From JAVKSL01 sp039583695 (GTDB lineage: Bacteria; Actinomycetota; Acidimicrobiia; Acidimicrobiales; JAJPHD01), in NCBI GenBank assembly GCA_039583695.1, contig JAVKSL010000041.1, positions 1-26,426 of the forward strand: DNA of 26,426 nt, read 5' to 3'. A model generated the notes under the pieces. It was given only the letters and a program-made list of their open reading frames with translations. It was not told the origin of the DNA and made no database searches. A program made the translations under genes and the position numbers. Positions 14,729 through 22,412 of the stretch are shown piece by piece. Within the stretch, counting starts at the first letter, position 1, and each line of letters begins with the position of its first letter.

Positions 14729-15121
14729 TTAGGTCAACAGCGACTCTAGGGCCGCCCGGGTGGTGGCGCTGCGTTTGGCCTCCTCGGCCAGGGCGCTAGC
14801 CAGAGCAGCGAGCCAGGCGTCGAAGTCGAGCTGGTCAGTTCGCAGGACGATCCCCCTCACCGACTTGCGGGCGATGCAGGCGATCCTGCCCTTGTCCTTC
14901 GTCGCCTCCAGCGTGACCTCGCCCAGGTCCACGGTGATCGAACGCACCGGATGCTCTCGCTTGCGAAAACCGCCCTCACGTGAGAGGGAGACACGATCGC
15001 CCAGCGCAGAGCACAATTTTTCCGCCAGCACCTGGAAGAAGGTGTCGTTGTCGGAGCCGTCGGCCCGCAATGCGGCGGTCAGCAGGTCCAAGTCGGTGGG
15101 CCCGGAGTCGAACTCGACCAT
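14729..15121 (-). CDS. Unrecognised 130-residue protein between PspA and the YbjQ-like genes
   Basis: The likely product starts MVEFDSGPTDLDLLTAALRA and reads through an alpha/beta-looking sequence with no membrane helix and no signal peptide. There is a central run with VTLEATKDKGRIACIARKSVRGI and a helical C-terminus DAWLAALASALAEEAKRS. Codon use and amino-acid mix look like a genuine cytosolic protein. ATG at 15121 has no Shine-Dalgarno, but TATGCT on the minus strand (15131-15136) lies nine bases upstream, so a near-leaderless mRNA is possible. A TTG at 15157 would add 12 residues; its GGAGG is only one base away, so I do not favour it. Its position opposite pspA and first in the YbjQ operon suggests a partner role in the same process. 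I do not recognise a family. Confidence 0.72.
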   Translation of the reverse strand: MVEFDSGPTDLDLLTAALRADGSDNDTFFQVLAEKLCSALGDRVSLSREGGFRKREHPVRSITVDLGEVTLEATKDKGRIACIARKSVRGIVLRTDQLDFDAWLAALASALAEEAKRSATTRAALESLLT

Positions 15122-15180
15122 AGGATGGTGAGCATAGCCAACATAGAATGCGGGCAAGCCTCCACACTGAACGGAGCCCT
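15122..15180. promoter_or_regulatory. Divergent promoter region between pspA and the YbjQ/rodA operon
   Basis: This 59-base spacer must hold both promoters. On the plus strand TAGAAT at 15144-15149 is a good -10 candidate for pspA, giving a leader of about 25 bases that includes CGGAG before ATG 15181. On the minus strand TATGCT at 15131-15136 with a weak TTGCCC/CTTGCC -35 could drive the other operon. No clear activator site or -24/-12 element of the sigma-54 type was seen. Confidence 0.4.
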
Positions 15181-16266
15181 ATGAGCATCTCCAAGCGACT
15201 CAAGCTTGTCTACCAGCAAAAGGCCAACGCTGCCCTGGACAAAGCGGAGAACCCCGCCCAGGCCCTGGACCTGTCGTATCAAAAGATGCTGGAGCAGCTC
15301 CAGCAGATTCGGCGCAGCATCGCAGAGGTGCTCACCTCCCAGAAGCGTCTCGAGGGCCAGCGGGCCACCCTGCAGGCGCAGTACGACAAGCTCCAGTCCC
15401 AGGCCCGCCAGGCGCTCGCCCAGGGCCAAGAAGCCCTCGCCAGGACGGCTTTGGAACGGGCCCAGGTGGTGAGCGGCCAGGTGGAGTCGATGGGCCCCCA
15501 GATCGATCAGCTCAAGACCCAGGAAGCCCAGCTCGAGTTGACCGGCCAGAAGCTCCAGGCCAAGGTGGAGGCGTTCCGGGTCCAGCGCGACACGATGAAG
15601 GCCCAGTACAGCGCGGCTCAGGCGAGCACCAAGGCGATGGAGGGCATCACCGGGCTGTCGGAGTCGATGGGTGACGTCTCGATGATGGTGGAGCGGGCAC
15701 AGGACAAAGTCGCCCAGCTCCAGGCCAGGGCGGACGCCGTGGGCCAGCTCGCCGACAGCGGAGTGCTCGACACCATCTCGATTGGCCGGGCGCCAGGTGA
15801 CGACATCGACGCCCAGCTCAGAGCGCTCGGCTCGTCGGGCGCGGTGGACAGCCAGATCGCGGCCATGAAGGCCGAGCTGGGGGCGGGCTCGGCCTCGTCG
15901 GGCGCGCTGGGGGCGGGCCCGGCTCAAGTGCCGGGTGCAGGGGGCTCGTCTCCAGCGCCGCCGGGGAGCGCTGGCACCCTTGTCGTGAGGGTGGCTGGCG
16001 ACGACCAGTACCAGTTGCCGGTCGCGGTACGCCCCGCCTTGGACGGCCTGGACATGGCCCTGGTGCGAGCCATCCAGGCCAACGACGCCGAGGGATTCGC
16101 CCAGTGCACCGAGCAGCTGGTCAAGCTGATTCACGCATCTGGTACCAAGCTCCCCCACGACGACCTGCGCTCGTCGGACATGATCGTCCCCGGAGCAGAC
16201 ATGAGCGTCGAGGAGGCCAAGCGCCTGATGACCGACGACGAAACCGAAGGCGCCGCTAAGACCTAG
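15181..16266 (+). CDS. pspA: PspA/IM30 family protein fused to a C-terminal PspAA-like domain
   Basis: The N-terminal 220 or so residues are a long, Gln/Ala/Lys-rich helical coiled coil starting MSISKRLKLVYQQKANAALDKAENPAQALDLSY, the standard PspA/IM30/Vipp1 opening. This ESCRT-III-like family binds stressed membranes and limits proton leakage. After a Gly/Ala/Ser/Pro linker (about 232-265) comes a domain starting VRVAGDDQYQLPVAV and ending GADMSVEEAKRLM. It contains LVKLIHASGTKLPHDDLRSSD, which matches the separate PspAA (PspA-associated) protein of actinobacteria. The two are therefore fused here. ATG at 15181 has CGGAG six bases upstream; an earlier in-frame ATG at 15148 overlaps the -10 candidate and is rejected. 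No PspB or PspC is in the window. Confidence 0.92.
   Translation: MSISKRLKLVYQQKANAALDKAENPAQALDLSYQKMLEQLQQIRRSIAEVLTSQKRLEGQRATLQAQYDKLQSQARQALAQGQEALARTALERAQVVSGQVESMGPQIDQLKTQEAQLELTGQKLQAKVEAFRVQRDTMKAQYSAAQASTKAMEGITGLSESMGDVSMMVERAQDKVAQLQARADAVGQLADSGVLDTISIGRAPGDDIDAQLRALGSSGAVDSQIAAMKAELGAGSASSGALGAGPAQVPGAGGSSPAPPGSAGTLVVRVAGDDQYQLPVAVRPALDGLDMALVRAIQANDAEGFAQCTEQLVKLIHASGTKLPHDDLRSSDMIVPGADMSVEEAKRLMTDDETEGAAKT
15876..15918 (+). repeat. Direct repeat in the PspA linker
   Basis: GCTGGGGGCGGGC at 15876-15888 recurs at 15906-15918, an offset of 30 bases or ten codons. It encodes two LGAG units inside the Gly/Ala/Ser linker between the coiled coil and the PspAA-like domain. Confidence 0.7.
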
Positions 16267-16317
16267 CTGCTTACAGCCCTGGCCGCCGCGTCCCGATCGA
16301 CCCGACGAGACCGCCGC

Positions 16318-16824
16318 TCAGTCGTGCTTGTCTATATAGGTGTCGGGGTCCTTGTCGGACCGGTCGAGGCCGTGTCCGCCCGCACGCGACGCCTCGTAGG
16401 CGGCGAGCTCCAGGCCGATCTGGCGGCGGAGGTTCAAGGGGGCGTGCCGGCGGAAGTCGGCTAGGGCTCCGCGCTCTTCCTCGCCCATGTGGTCGCTGTT
16501 GGCAACACGGGCATCAGCCACCGATGCCCACCACGGACGGCTGCCCACGAGCTGGGTGCTGGCGGCCCGCACCGCATCGCGGATGTCGTTGTGGTCGCCG
16601 ATCGCGTCGTCGGTCTCCTCGTGGCCTTCCGCGCCGAAATCGAGCAGCCGTGGATAGAACAGCTTCTCCTCCGCGTCAGCATGAGCCTCGAGGAGGATCG
16701 CCAAGCCATCCCAGATCGACGCGATGGTCTTGTTGTCGACCTTGGCTCCCTGCGCCTCGTCGAGCAGGGCGAACCCCCGCCGCTGCCGATCGTGATCCAC
16801 CAGGATCAGCTCGGTGATGTCCAT
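16318..16824 (-). CDS. Hemerythrin-like HHE domain protein
   Basis: This 168-residue helical protein carries the spaced His/Glu pattern of HHE hemerythrins: LVDHDRQR near residue 10, HADAEEKLFYP near 50, GDHNDIRDA near 76 and SDHMGEEERGAL near 110. Such proteins hold a non-haem di-iron site and may bind O2 or sense oxygen or nitrosative stress. No membrane helix or signal peptide is visible. ATG at 16824 has GGAGGA six bases upstream; GTG at 16830 would abut it. Its promoter may lie in the shared region with the antiporter gene. It ends facing pspA with 51 bases between, in which I see no clear terminator hairpin. Confidence 0.85.
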   Translation of the reverse strand: MDITELILVDHDRQRRGFALLDEAQGAKVDNKTIASIWDGLAILLEAHADAEEKLFYPRLLDFGAEGHEETDDAIGDHNDIRDAVRAASTQLVGSRPWWASVADARVANSDHMGEEERGALADFRRHAPLNLRRQIGLELAAYEASRAGGHGLDRSDKDPDTYIDKHD

Positions 16825-16922
16825 CAACACTCCTCCAAGCTCAAAAGGTCGTCGATACTATTATTGCCCCCCACCACCCGGTCGAAACGTGTCCGGCTGT
16901 TCGCAAGCTAGATTGGGGGTAG
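16825..16922. promoter_or_regulatory. Divergent intergenic region, hemerythrin and antiporter promoters
   Basis: This is the most AT-rich stretch in the neighbourhood. On the minus strand TAGTAT (16855-16860), inside AATAATAGTAT, is a likely -10 for the hemerythrin gene. On the plus strand TAGATT at 16909-16914 lies nine bases before GTG 16923, as expected for a leaderless antiporter transcript. -35 elements are weak for both. Confidence 0.4.
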
Positions 16923-18461
16923 GTGCGCCGGGAAGTCTGGTCGGCAGGTAATGCCCCACGTACCCGGAGCAATGTCCTGACTGACACGCAAAGCTTTGCC
17001 CTCATATTGGCGGTGACCGCCGGTGTCGGGCTGGTTGCCGTGCTGTCAAGTCGGCTGACCGAGCGGACCAAGATCCCCTCCCCCGCACTTTTCCTCGTGG
17101 GCGCGGCCCTCGCCGTCAACCTCGTTCCATCCCTTCATGCCCCATCGGCCACGACGGTGCAGCGCGTCGTCACCGTTGCGCTGGTCCTCATCCTGTTCGA
17201 TGGCGGCATGCACCTCGGCCGGTCCAGGCTCTCCTCGGCGGCAGGACCGATCGTCGTTGTCGGCGTGATCGGCACCTTCGCGACAGTTGCAGCTGGCGCG
17301 GCGCTAGCCCATCTCGCCTTCGGCCTGAACTGGTACCTGTCCGTCCTGCTTGCAACAGCCGTCGCCCCGACGGATCCCGCCGTGGTGTTCTCAGTCCTCG
17401 GCCGCCGGGAGGTCGCAGGGCTCAGCGATGTCATCCTCGAAGGCGAGTCCGGCACCAACGACCCGGTCGGGATCGCGCTGATGGCCGCCCTCATTGCTGC
17501 GCATGGTCTGGGAGCGGGAGCTTTCGGCCAGGTCGGGGTGGAGTTCGCTATCCAGATGGGAGTCGGTGGGGTGGTCGGAGTGCTGGGCGGGCACGCCCTG
17601 GCGTCGTTCATGCGCAGGGTCGCTCTACCCAGCGAGGGCCTCTACCCGCTCCGAACCCTGGCGGCCGCCCTCGGATTGTTCGCCATCGCCACGCTTGCGC
17701 ACGGGTCGGGATTCCTTACGGTGTTCGTCGCCGGGATCATGCTCGGCGACGAACGCGCTCCGTACAAGCGCGAGACCATGCGTTTCCATGCCGCCCTCGC
17801 CAGCCTCGGGGAGATCGTGGCTTTCGTGGTCCTGGGCCTCACGGTGCGCATCAGCGAGCTTGGGCGCCTTGACGTGTGGCTGCCCGGGCTCATCTTTGGC
17901 TTGGCCCTCGCCTTGGTCATCCGGCCCCTCATGGTGGGGTTTTGCCTGATCCCCGCACGGATGGGGTCGAACGAGCGCAAGTTTGTGCTTTTCGCCGGCC
18001 TCAAGGGCGCCGTGCCGATCCTGCTCGGCAGCTCCCTCCTCGCTGCGCACCTGGCGGATGCCCAGCGACTTTATGGGATCGTCGTAGTAGTCGTTGTCTT
18101 CTCGATCGTCGCGCAGGGCAGCCTGGTGCCGACCGTGGCGCACCTGCTCCGCCTCCGCATGACCACGGTCGAGCTGGAGCCCTGGGCGCTCGGCATCCGG
18201 CTGCGCCACGAGCCCAACAGGCCCTACCGCCTCCGGGTCGAGGCTGGATCGCCCGCGGATGGCTGCAGGCTCGAGGCCCTCGACGAGCTTCCCGCCGACG
18301 CTTGGATCAGCTTCGTGCTACGGGGCGGCGACCTTGTCCCTGTGCGGGGGAGCACCGAGCTACGTGCTGGGGACGACGTTGTGGTCATGGCTGATCCAGG
18401 CCGGCGCGAGGCGTTGGCGTTGGCGTTCGAGCATCGGGCCGACCCGGCAGCGCCGGGCTAG
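16923..18461 (+). CDS. CPA1-family cation/proton antiporter with C-terminal TrkA-C domain
   Basis: The 512-residue protein has about 12 hydrophobic helices and then a soluble TrkA-C (RCK-C) domain from about residue 405, containing GSPADGCRLEAL and LRAGDDVVVMADP. The transport core shows the paired acidic motif EGESGTNDPVGIAL near residue 175, where the Asn-Asp pair binds the ion, and PTDPAVVFSVL near 150. This layout is that of NhaP2/CvrA-type K+ or Na+/H+ antiporters. GTG at 16923 is the available start; the first 20 residues are non-conserved in appearance, and the first helix begins near SFALILAVTAG. The 3' end overlaps the convergent TDT gene by 77 bases. Confidence 0.9.
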   Translation: MRREVWSAGNAPRTRSNVLTDTQSFALILAVTAGVGLVAVLSSRLTERTKIPSPALFLVGAALAVNLVPSLHAPSATTVQRVVTVALVLILFDGGMHLGRSRLSSAAGPIVVVGVIGTFATVAAGAALAHLAFGLNWYLSVLLATAVAPTDPAVVFSVLGRREVAGLSDVILEGESGTNDPVGIALMAALIAAHGLGAGAFGQVGVEFAIQMGVGGVVGVLGGHALASFMRRVALPSEGLYPLRTLAAALGLFAIATLAHGSGFLTVFVAGIMLGDERAPYKRETMRFHAALASLGEIVAFVVLGLTVRISELGRLDVWLPGLIFGLALALVIRPLMVGFCLIPARMGSNERKFVLFAGLKGAVPILLGSSLLAAHLADAQRLYGIVVVVVVFSIVAQGSLVPTVAHLLRLRMTTVELEPWALGIRLRHEPNRPYRLRVEAGSPADGCRLEALDELPADAWISFVLRGGDLVPVRGSTELRAGDDVVVMADPGRREALALAFEHRADPAAPG

Positions 18462-19509
18462 ACACACTCGGCCGCCCCCGATCCAGGTTGGACGCGACCA
18501 TCAAGGCCCCTACGCCGGCGCAGGCAGCGAACGCGACCCACACCGCCACCCGGGCGATGTCGACCATGAATCCCAGTCCGGCGACAGCGCCATAGGCTTC
18601 GCTGGCGACTGAGTACATGCCCAGGGGAAACACCATGCTCCACAGCGCCGGCTCGTAGCCGACGTGCTCACGACGAACCGCGTGGCGCCAAACCCCGAAG
18701 GCGATGAGAAGCGGGATCCACCAGGTCCCGAAGGCCCACAACAGGAACGACAGACCCGACACCACCTGCCTGGTCGCCACCAGCACCGGGAGGCTCGCCG
18801 GCAGGGCCAGGATCCGCGCACCGGCAAAGACGCTTATTGCCGTGGCACCCATGTAGATCCAGTAGTTGGGGCTCAAGGCATGGGGCGCCACGGGATCGTC
18901 GAGCAGCCGAAGGGTGACCAGGCCGGCCAGCATCCCGTACAGCAGCACTCCGATCCCCCACAGAGCCACGGCCAGAGCAGCCAGCGGGACACGGACGTCG
19001 GTGACCGAGGCTGCCAAGGTGGCCGCGACAGCGGCAACCGATTGCGTGGCGACCGCCCACATGAACCAGTTTCCGTCGATCCTGGGCAGCACCGTCCGGA
19101 CGCCAACGATCATGTTCCCGGGAATCGCGTAGGTGAGCACCAACCAGACGACCACGCTGGCAGACCCGAGAACGGCGGTGACAACAAAGTCGTGGTCGAG
19201 GGCGAGTCGAAGGCCGAGGACATTAGCCCCCGCCACCAGGCAGAAGTAACCGAACGCCCTGCTCGGGTCCGCCGCGTCGGCGATCGTCCGGCGCCGGTAG
19301 GCAAGGCCCCGCCAGGTGTAGCCCACGACGAGGATGGCGAAAGCGCCGATCGTGGCCACCAGGGCGATGTCGGACAAGATCCCGACACCGAAGATGGCCA
19401 AACCGGTGGAGACGATCCCGGTGGCCATGACCAGGGCGGCGTAGCTGGGGTGCAGATCGGCGACAGCCCGGCGGATGCGAGCCGCCTCGACCTCCGAGCC
19501 GCCTCGCAT
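18385..19509 (-). CDS. TDT family transporter (TehA/Mae1/SLAC1-like)
   Basis: The 374-residue protein begins with HPSYAALVMATGIVSTG, the standard opening of the tellurite-resistance/dicarboxylate transporter family, and has about ten hydrophobic helices followed by a Pro/Arg/Thr-rich tail of about 35 residues. Members move C4-dicarboxylates or act as anion channels (plant SLAC1, bacterial TehA). ATG at 19509 shares one base with the stop of the ClC gene (TGATG), which suggests co-transcription and coupling. The stop lies inside the 3' end of the antiporter gene, so the extreme C-terminus is encoded opposite its TrkA-C region. The substrate is uncertain; chloride, nitrate or dicarboxylate are all possible. 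Confidence 0.87.
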   Translation of the reverse strand: MRGGSEVEAARIRRAVADLHPSYAALVMATGIVSTGLAIFGVGILSDIALVATIGAFAILVVGYTWRGLAYRRRTIADAADPSRAFGYFCLVAGANVLGLRLALDHDFVVTAVLGSASVVVWLVLTYAIPGNMIVGVRTVLPRIDGNWFMWAVATQSVAAVAATLAASVTDVRVPLAALAVALWGIGVLLYGMLAGLVTLRLLDDPVAPHALSPNYWIYMGATAISVFAGARILALPASLPVLVATRQVVSGLSFLLWAFGTWWIPLLIAFGVWRHAVRREHVGYEPALWSMVFPLGMYSVASEAYGAVAGLGFMVDIARVAVWVAFAACAGVGALMVASNLDRGRPSVSSPALPGRPDARTPTPTPRAGLDQP

Positions 19510-21567
19510 CAGATGAGCCCCCCCGCCGACAGACCCCGGCCCGCACCGCTGCTGGCCTGGTCGGGCGAAGCGGCCAGCCTTCGTCGGAGGGCGACGACCT
19601 GATCAGCACGGGTGAGGAAGCTGAGGCAATCACCGGCGACGATCGTGGTGCCGGCGGCCGGAAGGATCGACTGCCCACCACGCTTCAAGCTCAGAACGAG
19701 GGTCCCTTGGGGAAGGGTAAGGCGGCCGATGGTTTCCCCGGCCATAGACGAGCCCTGCTCTACCTCCATGTCCACGGCCAGAGTCTCCCCCTCGTCTTCG
19801 GAGAGGGGCAACGAATCACGCGCAAGAGCGAGCTTGTATCCCCGGACCAGGTCATCGCTGGAGACGATGCCAATGACGACGGAGCAATTGTCGAGCACCG
19901 GCGCCCATCCAAGGTTCCCCTGAGACACCTCCTCCATTGCCAGGTCAAGGCCCAGGCTGGGTGCAAGGCCGGTTTTCGCTCCACGACCCGCAATCTGCCC
20001 AAGAGAGCCGCTGGCCATCTCGCCGCCCGGTCCTTCCAGGCTCTGGACGCTGACCACCCCGCAGTAGCGGCCTTCTGCGTCGACAACGGGGGCCCCAGGC
20101 AAGCCCAGGTGGCGGAGCTTTCCCAGCGCGTCCCCCGTCGCGGAGGCAGCGTCGAGCATCAGGCGCGCCGGGCGCATGATGTCACCCACGCTGACCGTGG
20201 CGGTCCCAGATCCAGCGGAGTCCAGACGATGGGCGGGGGACGCAGCCCGGTCGACCAACTGGGCCCGATAGATGTACTGCCTACCGGCAATCGCCACTGC
20301 CACGGCCAAGCCTATCAGAGAGGCGAGCATGAGATGCAGGCTCCCGGTCATCTCGGTGACCATCAGCAACACGGCGATCGGGGCGTGAGAGATGCTGCCA
20401 AAGCAGGCCACCATACCGACAATAACGAAGGGGGCCGGGGTGTGCGGGACGGCCAGTCCGAGGTCGTAGGCGACGCGCCATACCGCCCCTCCGATAAAAG
20501 CGCCGATCACCATACCCGGACCAAAGATCCCGCCGGAGCCCCCGGACCCGATTGAGAAAGCCGTCGCGCCGATCCGAGCCAGCGGCACGAGCAGGACGAT
20601 CCACAGGGGGATGGCCAACAGCCCGAGTCCCATGGACCGCTGGACCCAGCCGTAGCCGGTTCCCAGCACCTGGGGCATGGCCAGGCCCAGGGCGCCAACG
20701 GCCAGCCCTGCCAGAGCCGGCTTGACCCAGGAGGGCAGAGCCAGTCGCCCCAAGGCGCTGTGCGTACCGTAGAACCCGGTGGCATAACCCCGCCCCAGCA
20801 CCCCCCCCAGCACGCCGATGATCAGGTAGTAGCCAATCTGGCCCGGATGGAACCCGAGGTTCTCGTGCGAGCCGAAGAGCGGGACGTAGCCCACGTACGC
20901 CCCAAAGATGGCAAAGGCCACCATCGACGCCACGAGGGACGGGAACAGTGCCTCGGCCTCAAAGTCCTGGGTGTAAAGGATCTCCGGGCCAAGGACAGTA
21001 CCGCCCAAGGGAGCGCTGAAAATGGCCCCGATTCCCGAGCCTACGCCAGCCGCAACCGCGATGCGGGTTGACTTGGTTGACAGGTTCGTCCAGCGGCCGA
21101 ACAGCGAGGCGAACCCGGCGGAGATCTGTCCGGTGGGCCGGCCCCTCCCGTCCCCCCGAGCCCCCGGAGCCGATCGTCAGTGCCGAGGCCACGATCTTCA
21201 CCGCGCTTACCCGCGCCCGGATACCTTTGGGATGATGGTGGAAGGCGTCGATGGCCGAGTCGGTGCCGGGGCCCTCGGCCTCGGGGGCCAGCTTGAAGAC
21301 CACCAACCCGGCCAGCAGACCACCCAGTCCGGCAGTGAGCGGGATCGCCCAAGGTCGGCTGAAGCCGGCTGATCCGAGCGCGCCACCTTCACCTACCGGC
21401 GTGGGTACGTGGTACCCGCCGATCAGTCCGAGGAGGAGGTAGGTGCCCAAGCGCAGGGCCAGGTAAAAGACGATCGCCCCAAGGCCAGCTGAGATGCCGA
21501 TGATGGTTCCCAGCACCAGCCACTTGGGAAGGAACCCCCACTGGTCCACCGCCGCCGTGGCGGCCAT
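19509..21567 (-). pseudogene. ClC chloride channel/antiporter with CBS pair and TrkA-C domain, broken by a frameshift
   Basis: Two adjacent frames together give one ClC protein. The first runs from about ATG 21567 (MAATAAVDQWGFLPKW) to TIGSGGSGGREGP, which contains the gating Glu. The second resumes with TGQISAGFASLFGRW and continues through LGGTVLGPEIL, GSGGSGGIFGPG and the last helices. Two CBS units (VSVGDIMRPARLM and a later VIGIVSSDDLV) follow, then a TrkA-C domain ending near LTRADQVVALRRRL. The frame changes at GGCCGGCC (21136-21143); removing one GGCC would exactly restore GREGPTGQIS. No other lesion is seen in the remaining 1.6 kb, so this is either a very recent mutation or an assembly error. 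The true start could lie in the gap just upstream. Confidence 0.85.
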
Positions 21568-21604
21568 GACCCTGCGCCGGACGGGACCTGCGGGCGACTC
21601 GCTG

Positions 21605-21704
21605 NNNNNNNNNNNNNNNNNNNNNNNNNNNNNNNNNNNNNNNNNNNNNNNNNNNNNNNNNNNNNNNNNNNNNNNNNNNNNNNNNNNNNNNNNNNNNNNN
21701 NNNN
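21605..21704. other. Scaffold gap of 100 N
   Basis: This is a placeholder of exactly 100 unknown bases. It separates the ClC gene from the upstream membrane-protein gene on the same strand and may hide the start of ClC and the end of the other. Confidence 0.99.
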
Positions 21705-22201
21705 ACCGGGGCGGTGGCGCCAACGGAACTCGATGCACCGCCTAAAGCACCCAAGAGGCAACGCGGCACGACAACCTGCGCCAACTCCGATGCCAAGCGG
21801 TCCCGTAACGCCCACAACCGGGCGATCCTTCCGAGACCGGCGCCCCCCGCTGGACCGCCCACCGAGCGAGCCTGTGCTGCTCCGGCACAGGCAAACCCGG
21901 CAGCAATGACCGCGTCGAGCATCCCGGCGAGCCGCCAGCGAGGCCTGATTGCGCCCAGGACAACCATGCTCAGCCAATGAGCGAGGTCCACCTCGACACC
22001 GAGCGCCAGCACCTCTGGGCTAGGCCTGACCCAGCTCAGACCAGCCTGGGTCACCTGGCGGGCGCCCAGCACCCTGACAACAGCACGGGCACCACTACCG
22101 AACGGCGCCCCGCACAGAAGACGTCCACCGAGGCCGGGAGCAGCCAGGTGCGCCACGCCCAGCGCGGCGCGTACGAGGTTCATCCCTCTTGGACCGCTCA
22201 C
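21705..22201 (-). CDS. Membrane-associated protein of unknown function (3' end lost in gap)
   Basis: About 165 residues are visible before the gap. The sequence starts MSGPRGMNLVRAALGVAHLA, then GARAVVRVLGARQVTQAG, a hydrophobic segment around EVDLAHWLSMVVLGA, and a second one with LDAVIAAGFACAGAAQA. This repeated small-residue helical pattern resembles small actinobacterial integral membrane proteins, but I cannot name a family. GTG at 22201 has an excellent AAGGAGGA with five bases of spacing on the minus strand; the internal ATG at 22183 lacks a properly spaced site. Its position upstream of the ClC gene on the same strand suggests possible co-transcription, which the gap prevents confirming. 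Confidence 0.65.
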
Positions 22202-22360
22202 CCGAGTCCTCCTTCTTCATCCCGTAGTCGCCGCCATCTCCGGGTCACATGCTTGACGACGTTACCCAGATCTCGAGGACCCAAAACCCCAGTTGGCGCA
22301 CTGGCTCAGCGGCCGGTCGTTTCGAGCCCTCCCGCAGCGGGAAACATATCTTTGGCGTCC

Positions 22361-22399
22361 GGCACGACGAGAAGGCACGACGAGAAGGCACGACGAGAC
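22361..22399 (+). repeat. Three tandem 13-bp repeats before the SDR gene
   Basis: GGCACGACGAGAA occurs at 22361-22373 and 22374-22386, and a third copy with one mismatch (final A to C) at 22387-22399. They end just before the Shine-Dalgarno AGGAG at 22401-22405. They may be regulator-binding sites or a leader element, or simply slippage products. The rest of the 211-base divergent spacer (22202-22412) has TTGACG at 22253-22258 but no -10 at the right distance. Confidence 0.85.
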
Positions 22400-22412
22400 G
22401 AGGAGCGTGAAC

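Noticed and set aside
16267..16317. Possible terminator between pspA and the hemerythrin gene
   Set aside because: No convincing stem with a loop and T-tract could be built in the 51 bases.
20959..21160. Reading the two ClC frames as separate overlapping genes
   Set aside because: The two pieces join into one continuous ClC fold at GREGP/TGQIS, so a frameshift in one gene is the simpler explanation.
22249..22409. 53-codon plus-strand ORF starting MLDDVTQISRTQNP just before the SDR gene
   Set aside because: It has no ribosome-binding site, an Arg-rich low-complexity end made by the 13-bp repeats, and no recognisable fold; it is probably chance coding in the leader.
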